Assembly: GCF_001598235.1 (NCBI RefSeq)
Contig: NZ_BCYO01000021.1
Location: forward strand, 1-64,000
Origin: Polaromonas jejuensis NBRC 106434
GTDB lineage: Bacteria; Pseudomonadota; Gammaproteobacteria; Burkholderiales; Burkholderiaceae_C
Reading direction: 5' to 3'
Length of the DNA stretch: 64,000 nt
The first letter of the stretch is position 1. Every line of letters begins with the position of its first letter. The notes under the pieces were generated by a model. That model was not told the DNA's origin and did no database searches. It worked only from the letters and a program-made list of their open reading frames with translations. Positions 38,345 through 49,333 of this stretch are shown here, in pieces. The position numbers were made by a program, and so were the translations under genes.

Positions 38345-39124
38345 TCAGGCCGGGCGCAGGGCAAAACCCGTCGCCAGCGCATGCGCCCAGTCGGGGAACT
38401 GGTTGCGGGCCGCGACCCGGGCCTGCGCCAGATGGTCGTAGGGCACGGCACGCAGCTCCACCCGCCAGCCCTGGCGGTTTTTTTCCAGCACCGCATAGCG
38501 CGCGTGCGGTGCGCCGTTTTCAACGACATGCGGGTAAGGATGGTCGTCGTCGAAGGCAGGCAAGCCGACGCTGCCGGGGTTGACGACCAGCACGCCGCCC
38601 GACTGCACCATGCGCGGCACATGCGTGTGGCCGCACAGCACCACCGGGTGCGAGGCGCTGCCCAGCCGGTCGGCAACCTCTTCAGCGGTGGCGGCACGCA
38701 CGCCGGGGCTGCCACTCTGCCCGAAACCGGGCACCACGGTTTCCATCCAGTACTGCAGGTCGCTGCCGGGCGTGCCGTGGCACAGCCAGACGTCGGCATT
38801 CAGTTCAAGGACAGCGGGCAGCGCGCTGATCCACGCCGCATGGGCCTCGGACACCTGCGTGGCGGCGTAGCCGTCGGGGGTGGCCGCATCGATGTCGCCC
38901 TCGGGCTGGCCCAGCAGAGCCAGCAGCTGGCGCTCGTGGTTGCCCTTGATGGTGGGGAAATCCTGCGCCATCAGCAGGTCGGCCGTTTCAGCCGGCTGCA
39001 TCGGGCCGCTCAGGATATCGCCCAGGTTGACCGTGGCGTCAACGCCCTGGCGCGCAATGTCGGCCAGCACCGCCTGCAGCGCCAGCAGGTTGCCGTGGAT
39101 GTCCGAGATCACCGCCAGTTTCAT
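38345..39124 (-). CDS. Metallophosphoesterase (YfcE/MPE family)
   Basis: A 259-aa calcineurin-like phosphoesterase with SDIHGN (residue 7), NLGDILSGP (near 36), KGNHERQ (near 60) and CGHTHVPR (near 172), the ordered metal ligands. Close relatives act as phosphodiesterases on small substrates; the true substrate is unknown. I start at 39124 (MKLAVISDIHG). It follows radA by 28 bp on the same strand. Confidence 0.87.
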   Translation of the reverse strand: MKLAVISDIHGNLLALQAVLADIARQGVDATVNLGDILSGPMQPAETADLLMAQDFPTIKGNHERQLLALLGQPEGDIDAATPDGYAATQVSEAHAAWISALPAVLELNADVWLCHGTPGSDLQYWMETVVPGFGQSGSPGVRAATAEEVADRLGSASHPVVLCGHTHVPRMVQSGGVLVVNPGSVGLPAFDDDHPYPHVVENGAPHARYAVLEKNRQGWRVELRAVPYDHLAQARVAARNQFPDWAHALATGFALRPA

Positions 39125-39152
39125 AACGCTTGAGTCCTTGCCATCCTTCTTT

Positions 39153-40532
<1,380 letters not shown>

Positions 40533-40629
40533 GCGGCTAGTGTATTGAGCGCGCAGCCACCAGGCCGGAGGAAAATGCCGGGAAGCTGTAGCATGCACCC
40601 AGGATCACCAACTCGCGACAGGATTCCCC

Positions 40630-41448
40630 ATGAAACTTCCTCTCAACCCGTTCAAAAAGGCGCTGGCCGAGCGCCGCGCCCAGATCGGCCTGTGGCTTGG
40701 CCTGGCCGACCCCTACAGCGCCGAGCTCTGTGCCGGCGCCGGCTTCGACTGGCTGCTGATCGACGGCGAGCATTCGCCTAACGACCTGCGCAGCATCCTG
40801 GGCCAGCTGCAGGCCATTGCGCCCTATGCCTCGCACCCGATTGCGCGCGTGCCCATGGGCCACGGCCATGTCGGCGAGGCGCTGATCAAGCAGTACCTGG
40901 ACCTCGGTGTGCAAACCCTGCTGGTGCCCATGGTGGACACGGCCGAGCAGGCCGCGACGCTGGTGCGCGCCATGCGCTACCCGCAAAACGACGGCAAGGG
41001 TGGCATTCGCGGCATGGGCGGCGCGCGGGCCTCGCGCTGGGGCCGCTACCCGGCCTACGCGCATGAGGCCAACGCCCAGGTCTGCCTGCTGGTGCAGGCC
41101 GAAACCCGGACCGCCCTGGACAACCTGGACGCCATCGCCGCGACCGAGGGCGTGGACGGGATTTTCATCGGCCCAGCCGACCTCTCGGCCTCCCTGGGCC
41201 ATGTGGGCAACCCGGGCCATCCGGAAGTGCAGGCGGCCATCGCGGACGCGATTGCGCGCATCGTGAAGGCCGGCAAGGCCGCCGGCATCCTGACGCCCGA
41301 CGAGGCCCTGGCGCAGCGCTACCTCGAACTCGGCGCCACCTTTGTGGCCGTGGGGCTGGACACCCAGCTGCTGGTCAAAGCCACCAGCGCGCTGGTGACC
41401 CGTTTCAAAAACGCCGTGCCGGCCACGCCGGCGAGCACGACCTACTGA
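40630..41448 (+). CDS. HpcH/HpaI-family aldolase
   Basis: A 272-aa class II metal-dependent aldolase. It has [13 protein letters not shown] (near residue 40), the metal-binding Glu of [12 protein letters not shown] (near 155) and [18 protein letters not shown] (near 175). HpaI splits 4-hydroxy-2-oxoheptanedioate to pyruvate and succinic semialdehyde in homoprotocatechuate degradation, but relatives act on other 2-oxo-4-hydroxy acids. The next gene encodes a CHMI-type isomerase of the same pathway, supporting a role in aromatic breakdown. Confidence 0.88.
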   Translation: MKLPLNPFKKALAERRAQIGLWLGLADPYSAELCAGAGFDWLLIDGEHSPNDLRSILGQLQAIAPYASHPIARVPMGHGHVGEALIKQYLDLGVQTLLVPMVDTAEQAATLVRAMRYPQNDGKGGIRGMGGARASRWGRYPAYAHEANAQVCLLVQAETRTALDNLDAIAATEGVDGIFIGPADLSASLGHVGNPGHPEVQAAIADAIARIVKAGKAAGILTPDEALAQRYLELGATFVAVGLDTQLLVKATSALVTRFKNAVPATPASTTY

Positions 41449-41473
41449 AAACCCGCTTCTCATCCGGAGTCCC

Positions 41474-41887
41474 ATGCCGCATCTGAACATTCAATACACC
41501 GCCAACCTGGACGCGCTCACCGACATGAGCGCCCTGTGCCGCGGCCTGGCCGCCACGCTGGTGGCGCTGCGCAATGACGACAACGACCCGCTGTTCCCGG
41601 TGGCCGGCACGCGTGTCATGGCCTGGCCCGCGCCGCACTTTGCGGTGGCCGACGGCCAGCCCGACCGGGCATTCATCTACCTGAACCTGCGCATCACGCC
41701 GGGGCGCAGCGATGCCCTGAAAAAACGCGCCGGCGACGCGGTGCTGGCCAGCGCCAGCGCGCACCTGGCGCCCGTCTTTGCCCGGCACGCCATTGGCCTG
41801 ACCCTGCAGATTGACGAAGGCGCACCCGTGTATGAAGGCAAACGTAACAACCTGGCGGAGCATCTGGCAAAAGCAGCGACCGCCTGA
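41474..41887 (+). CDS. 5-carboxymethyl-2-hydroxymuconate isomerase-like protein
   Basis: A 137-aa tautomerase-superfamily protein. After Met removal it would expose Pro1, the catalytic base of this superfamily (MPHLNIQYTANL). The segments VADGQPDRAFIYLNLRI and LTLQIDEGAPVYEGKRNNLAEHL fit the CHMI (HpaF/HpcD) family, as does the length. It sits 25 bp after the HpaI-type aldolase; the rest of a homoprotocatechuate pathway is not in this window. Confidence 0.85.
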   Translation: MPHLNIQYTANLDALTDMSALCRGLAATLVALRNDDNDPLFPVAGTRVMAWPAPHFAVADGQPDRAFIYLNLRITPGRSDALKKRAGDAVLASASAHLAPVFARHAIGLTLQIDEGAPVYEGKRNNLAEHLAKAATA

Positions 41888-42013
41888 AAGCTGGTGGCCC
41901 GCAGGCCTGCACAAAATGCCGGCTTGCTGGGACAATGAAAGGTGGATTTGCCCCCCGGCTCCGCCCCCAAATTTCTGCTTTATTGATATAACCGGGACAA
42001 CAGGAAACACTTC

Positions 42014-43000
42014 ATGACCATTTCACGCCGTCACCTTATCCAGACCAGCGGCGCCGCCGCGCTGCTGGCCAGCATCGGCCGCCAGGCCTGGGCCCAAGCC
42101 ATTGAAAGTACCAAGGTCATTGCCGGCTTTGCGCCCGGCGGCACGGCCGATATCGTGTCGCGCCGTGTGGCCGACAAACTGCACCCCGGCTATGCCAAAA
42201 GCGCTGTGGTGGAAAACAAGACCGGCGCGGGCGGCCAGATCGCCGTGCAGTTCGTCAAGACGGCGGCGCCCGACGGTGCCACCGTGCTGCTGACGCCCAT
42301 GTCCATGCTGGGCATTTACCCGCACACCTACAAAAAACTGCCCTACGACCCGGTGGCCGACCTCACACCCGTCTCGGCCGCCGCCGTGTTCGACTACGGC
42401 TTTGCGGTCGGCCCCATGGTGCCTGCCAGCGTGAAGACCGTGCCGGAGTTCCTGGCCTGGTGCAAGGCCAACCCGAGCCTGGCCAACTTCGGCTCGCCCG
42501 CCGCCGGCTCGTCGCCGCACTTCATCGGCGCGCTGCTGGGCCGCGCCGGCAACGTGGACCTGCGCCACGTTGCCTTCCGCGGCACGCAGCCCGCGGTGCT
42601 GGACATGGTTGGCGGACAGATCGCCGCCGTCTCCGGCCCGACCGGCGAGTTCACCCAGCAGGTGGCAGCCGGCAAATGCCGCCTGCTCTCCACCAGCGGC
42701 CCCAAGCGCAGCAAGTTCACGCCCAACACGCCCACGCTGCGGGAGCAGGGCTTCAAAGACATGGCGTTTACCGAATGGTTTGGCTTCTTCCTGCCCGCCA
42801 AGGCGCCGCAGGATGTGGTGCAGCGCCTCAATGCCGCTATCCGCACGGCGCTGGCGTCGCAGGACGTAATCGACGGCCTGGCGATGTCCTTCCTGGAAGT
42901 CATGCCCACGTCGCCCGCCCAGCTGGCCGCCATGCTCAAGGCCGACACCGAACTCTGGGGCCCGCTGGTAAAAGCCGTGGGCTTCACGCCGGAAGGCTAG
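42014..43000 (+). CDS. Bug-family (TctC-like) solute-binding protein
   Basis: A 328-aa periplasmic receptor of the Bug family, strongly expanded in Burkholderiales. The N-terminus SRRHLIQTSGAAALLASIG fits a twin-arginine or standard signal peptide; the mature part has VIAGFAPGGTADIVSRRVA, VVENKTGAGGQIA and AAPDGATVLLTPMSM, the ligand-loop signatures. No TctA/TctB membrane genes are adjacent. Context suggests an aromatic or organic acid ligand. Confidence 0.9.
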   Translation: MTISRRHLIQTSGAAALLASIGRQAWAQAIESTKVIAGFAPGGTADIVSRRVADKLHPGYAKSAVVENKTGAGGQIAVQFVKTAAPDGATVLLTPMSMLGIYPHTYKKLPYDPVADLTPVSAAAVFDYGFAVGPMVPASVKTVPEFLAWCKANPSLANFGSPAAGSSPHFIGALLGRAGNVDLRHVAFRGTQPAVLDMVGGQIAAVSGPTGEFTQQVAAGKCRLLSTSGPKRSKFTPNTPTLREQGFKDMAFTEWFGFFLPAKAPQDVVQRLNAAIRTALASQDVIDGLAMSFLEVMPTSPAQLAAMLKADTELWGPLVKAVGFTPEG

Positions 43001-43006
43001 GAATAT

Positions 43007-43090
43007 GGCCCCCACGCTCGCCACTGCGTGTGCTTCGCTGCCCCCCGAGGGGGCTGAACTTGCTTGGGGCGGCCCTGCGCTGCGTTCGAT
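43007..43090. repeat. GC-rich REP-like repeat R4
   Basis: First of two tandem copies between the Bug gene and the ketopantoate reductase-like gene: GCCCCCACG, a GCCCCCCGAGGGGGC palindrome, then CTTGGGGCGGCCC. Confidence 0.85.
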
Positions 43091-43168
43091 GGCCCCCACG
43101 CTTGTCGCTTCGCGTACTGCGCTGCCCCCCGAGGGGGGTGAACTTGCTTGGGGTGGCCCGGCGGAAAG
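43091..43168. repeat. GC-rich REP-like repeat R5
   Basis: Second tandem copy. Its first half is almost identical to the copy inside xthA (GCCCCCACGCTTGTCGCTTC, then the Pro-rich palindromic core), showing that the xthA insertion belongs to this mobile or amplifying family. Confidence 0.85.
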
Positions 43169-43176
43169 TTGTTTTT

Positions 43177-43195
43177 GCTATCAAATAAAGAGCTA
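43177..43195. repeat. GCTAT-type mini-palindrome, degenerate
   Basis: GCTATCAAATAAAGAGCTA followed by GGCGCTCG: a degenerate inverted copy of the GCTAT/ATAGC family directly next to repeat R5. Confidence 0.4.
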
Positions 43196-43256
43196 ATGGC
43201 GCTCGTATCTATTGGGCAGGTGGTTAATTTCTCTTAAAGATTTGGCGGGTAACAGC

Positions 43257-44231
43257 ATGAAAGTTTGCATTTACGGCGCAGGCGCCATAGGCGGGTGGAT
43301 AGGCAGCGGGCTGGCCCATGCGGGCTGCAGCGTCAGCGTGGTGGCCCGTGGCGCCACGCTGGAGGCCTTGCAGATGCACGGCCTGCGCCTGAACCAGGGA
43401 GGCCGCGTGACCTCACAGGCGGTCGCCTCCAGCGCGGCGCCGGCCGACCTGGGCGTGCAGGACCTGGTGGTGCTGACCGTCAAGGCGCCCGCGCTGCCGG
43501 AAGTCGTTCGCCACATCGGCCCGCTGCTGGGCCCGGACACCATAGTCCTGACCGCCATGAACGGCGTGCCCTGGTGGTTTTTGCAGGGCTTTGGCGGCCC
43601 GCTCGCCGGCACGCGCCTGGCCGCGGTGGACCCGGACGGGGCGTTGGCCGAGGCCATTCCCGCGCGGCACATCATGGGCTGCGTCGTGCATGCCAACTGC
43701 TCGCTCGATGAACCCGGGCTGGTGCATCACCACTTCGGCAACAAGCTGATTCTGGGCGAGCCCTCCGGCGAGAAAACCGCCCGGGTTCGGCAACTGGCCG
43801 CCCTGCTGGAAAAGGCCGGCTTTGAAGCCCCCATATCGGAACAGATCCAGAAAGACATCTGGTACAAGCTCTGGGGCAACATGACCGTGAATCCCATCAG
43901 CGCCCTGACCGGCGCCACCACCGACCTCATCCTGAGCGACGATCTGGTGCGCAGCTTTATTTCGAGCATCATGCTGGAAGCCAAGGAAATAGGCGCGCGC
44001 ATTGGCATCCCCCTCGACCAGCAACCCGAAGACCGCCACGCCGTCACCCTCAAGCTGGGCGCCTTCAAGACCTCCATGCTGCAGGATGTGGAAGCCGGCA
44101 AGGCCATGGAGCTGGACGCGCTGGTGGCCGCCGTGCGCGAGCTGGGCCAGCTCACCAACGTGGCAACGCCGTACACCGATGCGCTTCTGGGGCTGGCGCG
44201 CTTGCAGGCGCGGGTCAGAGGACTGTATTAG
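43257..44231 (+). CDS. 2-dehydropantoate 2-reductase family protein
   Basis: A 324-aa NADP-dependent reductase of the ketopantoate reductase family. The Rossmann motif GAGAIGG is at residues 7-13; the catalytic Lys and Asn lie in DIWYKLWGNMTVNPISALTGA (near 200-220). It may serve pantothenate synthesis, but many family members near aromatic clusters act on other 2-oxo acids. Start at the ATG at 43257. Its TAG stop is also the first three bases of a direct repeat shared with 53600. Confidence 0.85.
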   Translation: MKVCIYGAGAIGGWIGSGLAHAGCSVSVVARGATLEALQMHGLRLNQGGRVTSQAVASSAAPADLGVQDLVVLTVKAPALPEVVRHIGPLLGPDTIVLTAMNGVPWWFLQGFGGPLAGTRLAAVDPDGALAEAIPARHIMGCVVHANCSLDEPGLVHHHFGNKLILGEPSGEKTARVRQLAALLEKAGFEAPISEQIQKDIWYKLWGNMTVNPISALTGATTDLILSDDLVRSFISSIMLEAKEIGARIGIPLDQQPEDRHAVTLKLGAFKTSMLQDVEAGKAMELDALVAAVRELGQLTNVATPYTDALLGLARLQARVRGLY

Positions 44232-44264
44232 GGCCTGTTCATACTATTTTTACAAGATGCGTTG
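44229..44264. repeat. Direct repeat A bordering the gallate cluster
   Basis: TAGGGCCTGTTCATACTA, a variable 9-10 bp, then AGATGCGTTG. It matches direct repeat B at 53600-53634 in the same orientation. It contains the stop codon of the panE-like gene on the plus strand and encodes the last residues and stop of ligI on the minus strand. It may be a solo insertion-sequence end. Confidence 0.6.
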
Positions 44265-45186
44265 CGGGCCAGTAGAGGCGCATCGGGTTATTGACCAGCA
44301 ACTTCCTCTGCAACCCGGGAGTGGTGGCAATGCGGGGGATGAAATCCACCAGCAGGCCGTCGTCGGGCATGTGGTCCTTGAGGTTGGGATGCGGCCAGTC
44401 GGTGCCCCAGAGTACGCGATCGGGGAAGGTCTCTACGATGCGGCGGGCAAACGGAACCACGTCCTGGTAGGCGTTGCGCTCGCCGTCCAGCGCCTTGGAG
44501 CCGGTGACGGACAGGCGCTCGGGGCAGCTCACCTTGCTCCACACATTTTTGTGTTCATGCATGAACGTCACGAACAACTCGAACTCGGGGCCGTCCACCG
44601 GCTTGCTCACATCGGGACGGCCCATGTGGTCCACCACCACCGTGGTCGGCAGCGCGGTGAAGAAGTCCCAGAGCTCGGGCAGGTCCGCGGCCTCGAAGTA
44701 GATCACCACATGCCAGCCCAGCGGCGCAATGCGCGCGGCGATCTCCATCAGCTCGTCCCTGGGCGTGAAGTCCACCAAGCGCTTGACGAAGTTGAAGCGC
44801 ACGCCGCGCACACCGGCGGCGTGCATGTCCTGCAGCTCGGCATCGGTCACGCTGGGGCGCACCGTGGCCACGCCGCGCGCCTTGCCGTTGGCGTGGCGCA
44901 GCGCATCCACCAGCGCGCGGTTGTCGGCGCCGTGGCAGGTGGCCTGCACGATCACGTTCTTGTCGAAGCCCAGGTGGTCGCGCAGGGCGAACAGCTGGGC
45001 CTTGCTGGCGTCGCACGGCGTGTACTTGCGCTCGGGCGCGAACGGAAACTGGTCGCCGGGGCCGAACACATGGCAGTGCGCGTCGACGGCGCCGGGCGGC
45101 AGCTTGAAGCGGGGCTTGCTCGGCTTGGCGTACCAGTCGAGCCAGCCGGGCGTCTTGGTGAAATCACCGGCCGTCGGTTCGGACAC
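44239..45186 (-). CDS. ligI: 2-pyrone-4,6-dicarboxylate lactonase
   Basis: A 315-aa amidohydrolase that opens pyrone dicarboxylate to 4-oxalomesaconate. It has the N-terminal metal site VDAHCHVFGPG (near residue 35), a His after strand 6 in VVVDHMGRPD and the Asp in LWGTDWPHPN (near 263). The start is GTG at 45186, nine bases after the upstream stop. Its final six residues (HLVKIV) lie in direct repeat A, so the natural C-terminus may have been altered. Last gene of the minus-strand operon. Confidence 0.9.
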   Translation of the reverse strand: MSEPTAGDFTKTPGWLDWYAKPSKPRFKLPPGAVDAHCHVFGPGDQFPFAPERKYTPCDASKAQLFALRDHLGFDKNVIVQATCHGADNRALVDALRHANGKARGVATVRPSVTDAELQDMHAAGVRGVRFNFVKRLVDFTPRDELMEIAARIAPLGWHVVIYFEAADLPELWDFFTALPTTVVVDHMGRPDVSKPVDGPEFELFVTFMHEHKNVWSKVSCPERLSVTGSKALDGERNAYQDVVPFARRIVETFPDRVLWGTDWPHPNLKDHMPDDGLLVDFIPRIATTPGLQRKLLVNNPMRLYWPATHLVKIV

Positions 45187-45195
45187 GAGGCGCCT

Positions 45196-45879
45196 TCAGT
45201 CGATGTACTTGAGGCCGGCCTTCTCGAGCGGCTCGCGCATCTTGTACATGTCCAGGCCCAGCACGCCCGAGGCAAGCTTGGCGCGCTTCTCGCCTTCGTT
45301 GGCCTCGCGAGCCTCGGCGGCGTCGGCTGTCTTGCGCGCCCAGTCGGCAGGCACAACGACCACGCCGTCATCGTCGGCCACGATCACGTCGCCGGGGTTG
45401 ACCAGTGCGCCCGCGCAAACCACGGGGATGTTGACGGAGCCGAGCGTTGCCTTGATCGTGCCCTTGGCGCTGATGGCCTTGCTCCACACCGGGAAACCCA
45501 TTTGGGTGAGCGTCTTCACATCGCGCACGCCGGCGTCGATGATCAGCGCCTTGGCGCCGCGCGCCGTGAACGATGTGGCCAGCAGGTCGCCGAAATAGCC
45601 GTCGGTGCATTCGGCCGTGACGGCCGCCACCACGATGTCGCCGGGCCGGATCTGCTCAGCCGCGACATGCATCATCCAGTTGTCGCCGGGCTGCAGCAGC
45701 ACCGTGACGGCCGTGCCGGAGATCTGCGCGCCGGGCCAGACCGGCCGCATGTAGGGCTTCATGAGCCCGACGCGGCCCATGGCCTCGTGCACGGTGGCCG
45801 AGCCGTATTGGCCGAGGCCGTCGGCCGCGGCCCGGTCGGCCCGCTTGATGTTGCGGTACACAACGCCCAGTTCAAACAT
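45196..45879 (-). CDS. ligK: 4-carboxy-4-hydroxy-2-oxoadipate aldolase
   Basis: A 227-aa RraA-fold class II aldolase that cleaves 4-carboxy-4-hydroxy-2-oxoadipate to pyruvate and oxaloacetate. It has [14 protein letters not shown], the metal/phosphate region [25 protein letters not shown] (near 95-120) and [10 protein letters not shown] (near 130), typical of LigK/GalC. It follows the hydratase gene by one base, so the two are coupled. Many such enzymes also decarboxylate oxaloacetate. Confidence 0.93.
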   Translation of the reverse strand: MFELGVVYRNIKRADRAAADGLGQYGSATVHEAMGRVGLMKPYMRPVWPGAQISGTAVTVLLQPGDNWMMHVAAEQIRPGDIVVAAVTAECTDGYFGDLLATSFTARGAKALIIDAGVRDVKTLTQMGFPVWSKAISAKGTIKATLGSVNIPVVCAGALVNPGDVIVADDDGVVVVPADWARKTADAAEAREANEGEKRAKLASGVLGLDMYKMREPLEKAGLKYID

Positions 45880-45880
45880 G

Positions 45881-46915
45881 TCAGAGTCCTTTCGAGGAAA
45901 GCAGCTTGTCCAGCCGCGGGAACACTCGGCGCGAGTTGGCTTCGTAGATCTGGTGACGGTCGTCGGCGCTGAGGATCTTGCTGGCCTCGATGTAGCGCTT
46001 GGTGTCGTCGTAATAGTGGCCGGTTTCAGGATCGATGCCGCGCACGGCGCCGATCATTTCGGACGCAAACAGCACGTTCCTGACCGGGATCACGGTGTTG
46101 AGCAGGTCGATGCCGGGCTGGTGGTAGACACAGGTGTCGAAAAAGATATTGTTGAGCAGGTGCTCGGTCAGCAGCGGCTTCTTGAGCTCCTGCGCCAGGC
46201 CGCGAAAACGCCCCCAGTGGTAGGGCACGGCGCCGCCGCCATGCGGGATCAGGAAGCGCAGCGTCGGGAAGTCCTTGAACAGGTCGGACGTCAGGCACTG
46301 CATGAAGGCCGTGGTGTCGGCGTTCAGGTAGTGCGCACCCGTGGTGTGGAAGCAGGCGTTGCAGCTGGTGCTGACGTGGATCATCGCGGGGATGTCATGC
46401 TCCACCATTTTTTCGTAGATCGGGTACCAGTACCTGTCGGAAAGCGGCGGACTGTTCCAGTGGCCGCCCGAGGGGTCGGGATTCAGGTTGATGCCGACGT
46501 TGCCGTATTCCCGGACGCACTTTTCCAGCTCGGGGATGCAGGTCTTGGGATCGACGCCGGGTGACTGCGGCAGCATGGCCACCGGCACGAAGTGCTCGGG
46601 GAACAGCTGACTGACGCGAAAGCACAGCTCGTTGCAGATCGCGGCCCAGGTGGACGAGACGTTGAAGTCGCCGATGTGGTGGGCCATGAAGCTCGCGCGC
46701 GGCGAGAACAGCGTGATGTCGCTGCCGCGCTCCTTCATCAGGCGCAGCTGGTTGCTTTCGATGCTCTCGCGCAGCTCGTCGTCGCTGATTTTCAGGTCAG
46801 ACGCCCTGGGCATCATGGACGGGTCCTTGATGCCGGCAATCTGCTGGTTGCGCCACGCTTCCAGGGCCTTGGGCGCCGTGGTGTAGTGGCCATGGCAGTC
46901 GATGATCAAGCTCAT
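45881..46915 (-). CDS. ligJ: 4-oxalomesaconate hydratase (LigJ type)
   Basis: A 344-aa amidohydrolase-superfamily hydratase that adds water to 4-oxalomesaconate. The N-terminal [19 protein letters not shown] carries the first metal-binding His pair; [17 protein letters not shown] (near 225) and a late Asp-containing stretch support the LigJ family, which is distinct from the PIG-L-type GalB of pseudomonads. It lies between the tautomerase and aldolase genes in the operon. Confidence 0.9.
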   Translation of the reverse strand: MSLIIDCHGHYTTAPKALEAWRNQQIAGIKDPSMMPRASDLKISDDELRESIESNQLRLMKERGSDITLFSPRASFMAHHIGDFNVSSTWAAICNELCFRVSQLFPEHFVPVAMLPQSPGVDPKTCIPELEKCVREYGNVGINLNPDPSGGHWNSPPLSDRYWYPIYEKMVEHDIPAMIHVSTSCNACFHTTGAHYLNADTTAFMQCLTSDLFKDFPTLRFLIPHGGGAVPYHWGRFRGLAQELKKPLLTEHLLNNIFFDTCVYHQPGIDLLNTVIPVRNVLFASEMIGAVRGIDPETGHYYDDTKRYIEASKILSADDRHQIYEANSRRVFPRLDKLLSSKGL

Positions 46916-46991
46916 TGGGCCTCCCGACGAGCCGCCTCAAGGCGGGCACGCGCCCCCTCGGGAGGCAGTGAACGAATGTAAACATAGGGGG
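46916..46991. repeat. Degenerate REP-like repeat R7
   Basis: CCGCCTCAAGGCGGGCACGC, then GCCCCCTCGGGAGGCAGTGA and a final AGGGGG match the order of motifs in R3 in weaker form. It fills the gap between the tautomerase and hydratase genes inside one operon. Confidence 0.5.
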
Positions 46992-48101
46992 TCATTGCTT
47001 GTCTCCTCGAGTCCATACAAATTTCGGCACCATCACCTCGCCGCGCATGATCAGCCGTGCCGTGCGCAGCAGGGCCGCGCGGGTGACGTTTTGCGAATTG
47101 GCCGGATCCAGGCCCAGCTCCACGCTGAACTCACCGGTCGGGTGTTCCACTGAAATGGTTTTAGGGTTGCCTTCGGGCATGACAGCCGCGCCATCGCAGA
47201 CCGAGCCCTTGAGCACGCAGGCGGTGCCCACGGTCACGGCGGCCAGCACGCCGATGGCGTCGTGGCAGACATGCGGGATGAAACTGCGGGTGCTGATCGC
47301 ACCCCCATTTTTCGGCGCTGCGATCAAGGTCATCTTGGGGTAGTTCTTGCTGGTCACGTCGCCCAACTGCATGGCGTGACCCGCCGCAATGCGCAAACGC
47401 TCGATGCGCGCCTTGAGCCCGGTGTCGGCATTGAGCTCGGCCGCGGTCTCGTAGCCAGTGCGGCCCACGTCGCTGGCCTTGAACATCACCAGCGGCATGC
47501 CGTTGTCGATGCAGGTGACTTCAACGCCGTCGATCACCTCCTTGACTCTGCCGGTGGGCAGCAGGCCCGGTGCCACCGAACCGGCCGTGTCGAGAAAATT
47601 GATGGTGATGGGCGCCGAGGTGCCGGGTGCGCCGTCGATGCGGGTATCGCCCGCGTATTCCACATGGCGCAGTCCGTCGGGGCCCTGCGGCGTCAGCACC
47701 GTGATGTTGCATTGCATGCCGGTGTTGCGGGTCAGCACGCGGAAGGTGCTCGCATCCCCCTGCGCCCGCACCATGCCGGTCTCCAGCGCAAACGGCACCA
47801 CGGCCGCCAGCATGTTGCCGCAGTTGGGCGTGGTGTCCACCGTGTCCTTGTCGGGCTGCAGCTGGGCAAACAGGAAGTCGAGGTCCACGTCTGGCGTGGT
47901 GCTGTGTCGTACGATGCCGACCTTGCTGGTGAGCGGATGCGCGCCGCCCAGGCCGTCGATCTGCCGCCTGTCGGGCGAGCCCATGACGGACAACAGCACC
48001 CTGTCGCGGGCAGGGATGTCGGCCGGCAGATCGGCCTCGTTGAAAAACGGCCCCTTGGAGGTGCCGCCCCGCATGAACAGGCATGTGATGGCAGTTTGCA
48101 T
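46992..48101 (-). CDS. galD: PrpF-family 4-oxalomesaconate tautomerase
   Basis: A 369-aa PrpF-fold isomerase. LFMRGGTSKGPFF (near residue 8), GGAHPLTSKVGIV, NCGNMLAAVVPFA (the catalytic Cys region near 93) and PGTSAPITINFLDTAGS identify the family. GalD of gallate degradation interconverts keto and enol forms of 4-oxalomesaconate, giving the hydratase its substrate. It is the first gene of the minus-strand operon, divergent from the LysR gene. Confidence 0.9.
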   Translation of the reverse strand: MQTAITCLFMRGGTSKGPFFNEADLPADIPARDRVLLSVMGSPDRRQIDGLGGAHPLTSKVGIVRHSTTPDVDLDFLFAQLQPDKDTVDTTPNCGNMLAAVVPFALETGMVRAQGDASTFRVLTRNTGMQCNITVLTPQGPDGLRHVEYAGDTRIDGAPGTSAPITINFLDTAGSVAPGLLPTGRVKEVIDGVEVTCIDNGMPLVMFKASDVGRTGYETAAELNADTGLKARIERLRIAAGHAMQLGDVTSKNYPKMTLIAAPKNGGAISTRSFIPHVCHDAIGVLAAVTVGTACVLKGSVCDGAAVMPEGNPKTISVEHPTGEFSVELGLDPANSQNVTRAALLRTARLIMRGEVMVPKFVWTRGDKQ

Positions 48102-48155
48102 GAGGGAAATTCTAGAAACTTACCCTCGTTTCAGGTGCATTCCCGGCCACTAGCT

Positions 48156-48175
48156 GTTATATATAACCGTTATAT
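48156..48175. promoter_or_regulatory. Overlapping palindromes, likely LysR-type binding site
   Basis: Two perfect inverted repeats overlap: GTTATATATAAC (48156-48167) and ATATAACCGTTATAT (48161-48175). The second fits the ATA-N9-TAT / T-N11-A style of LysR operators. The site lies 26 bp before the LysR start and 54 bp before the galD start. Confidence 0.65.
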
Positions 48176-48201
48176 CTTGGGCGCTGATAGCGAAATCGCA
48201 T

Positions 48202-49122
48202 ATGGACCTCAAACAAATCGAATCCTTCGTCCGCGTCGCGGAAATGGGCAGTTTCACGCGAGCGGCGATGGCGCTCGGCATGCCGCAGCCCCTGTTGAGC
48301 CGGCATGTGCGCCAGCTCGAAGTGGAATTGCGTCAAACCTTTCTGTTGCGCAACGGCCGGGGCGTGACCTTGACCGAAGCCGGCCTCGTGTTGCTGGAGC
48401 ATGGCCGCGGCATTCTTCATCAGGTCGCCCTGGCCAGGGAAGAGTTGGGCTCGGTGCGGGGAGCACTGGCCGGACGGGTCTCGATCGGCCTGCCGCCCAG
48501 CCTGAGCAAATTGATCACCGTGCCGCTGACCCGCGAATTCAGGCGCAGCCTGCCCGATGCGCACCTGACGCTGACGGAGGGTTTTTCGGTGGTGATGCAC
48601 GAAGGCCTGCGCTCCGGCCGGCTCGACATGGCCTTGCTGTACAACACACCGCATTCGCCGGACATTGAAATGCGCGTGCTGCACCGGGAGGCCCTCGTCC
48701 TGATTTCCTCCGAGGCCAGTGTGCGACTCAACAAGGTGCCCGCCCTGAAGTCACGCATGCCACTGGCCGCCCTGGCCGAGTTGCCCCTGATTGTCCCGAG
48801 CCGCCCGAATATCTTCCGGATTCTGATTGAAACCGAGCTGATGCGCATCAACTGCCGGCCCCGGATTGCGCTGGAGGTGGATGGGCTCAACGCCATTCTT
48901 GACCTGGTGCGCGAGGGTCTGGGGTTTGCCGTGCTGCCGCCCTATGCCCTGAGCAATTTTCCGAAACCGCATACCCTCACGACGCACAAGCTGTACAACC
49001 CCCAGCTCATGAGCGAGCTGATGCTGGTCACCTCGGCACGTCGGCCCAGCACCGAAACCCACAAGGAGGTGCAAGGCCTGGTCGCCGCCGTGGTCAAAAA
49101 AGCCATTCAGGAATACCTGTAG
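48202..49122 (+). CDS. LysR-family regulator of the gallate cluster
   Basis: A 306-aa LysR protein: N-terminal winged helix (LKQIESFVRVAEMGSFTRAA, then ALGMPQPLLSRHVRQLEVEL) and a C-terminal effector domain beginning GRVSIGLPPSLSKLI. It is divergent from galD, the standard arrangement for a LysR activator and its target operon. The inducer is probably gallate, pyrone dicarboxylate or a related intermediate; this is inferred from context. Confidence 0.92.
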   Translation: MDLKQIESFVRVAEMGSFTRAAMALGMPQPLLSRHVRQLEVELRQTFLLRNGRGVTLTEAGLVLLEHGRGILHQVALAREELGSVRGALAGRVSIGLPPSLSKLITVPLTREFRRSLPDAHLTLTEGFSVVMHEGLRSGRLDMALLYNTPHSPDIEMRVLHREALVLISSEASVRLNKVPALKSRMPLAALAELPLIVPSRPNIFRILIETELMRINCRPRIALEVDGLNAILDLVREGLGFAVLPPYALSNFPKPHTLTTHKLYNPQLMSELMLVTSARRPSTETHKEVQGLVAAVVKKAIQEYL

Positions 49123-49333
49123 ACGGTGCCTCCGGCATACCCCTGGTTTGTTATAGCTGCTATGCCTTGGCGAGCGCGCGGCGCCCCCCTAAGATCGCCC
49201 TAACGCTGGCTGACCGCGGCGCGCCCAGGCCTGGCTCACAGGCCTTGATGGCCGCCGTGACGGCGCTGCTCCCGCGCACCGGGGTCACCAGGAAACAAGG
49301 GAACACCAAGGGCCGAACCGGAGCACCCCTAGC

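Noticed and set aside
43007..43168. Tandem GC-rich repeats considered as a CRISPR array
   Set aside because: Only two units, no regular spacers and no cas genes.
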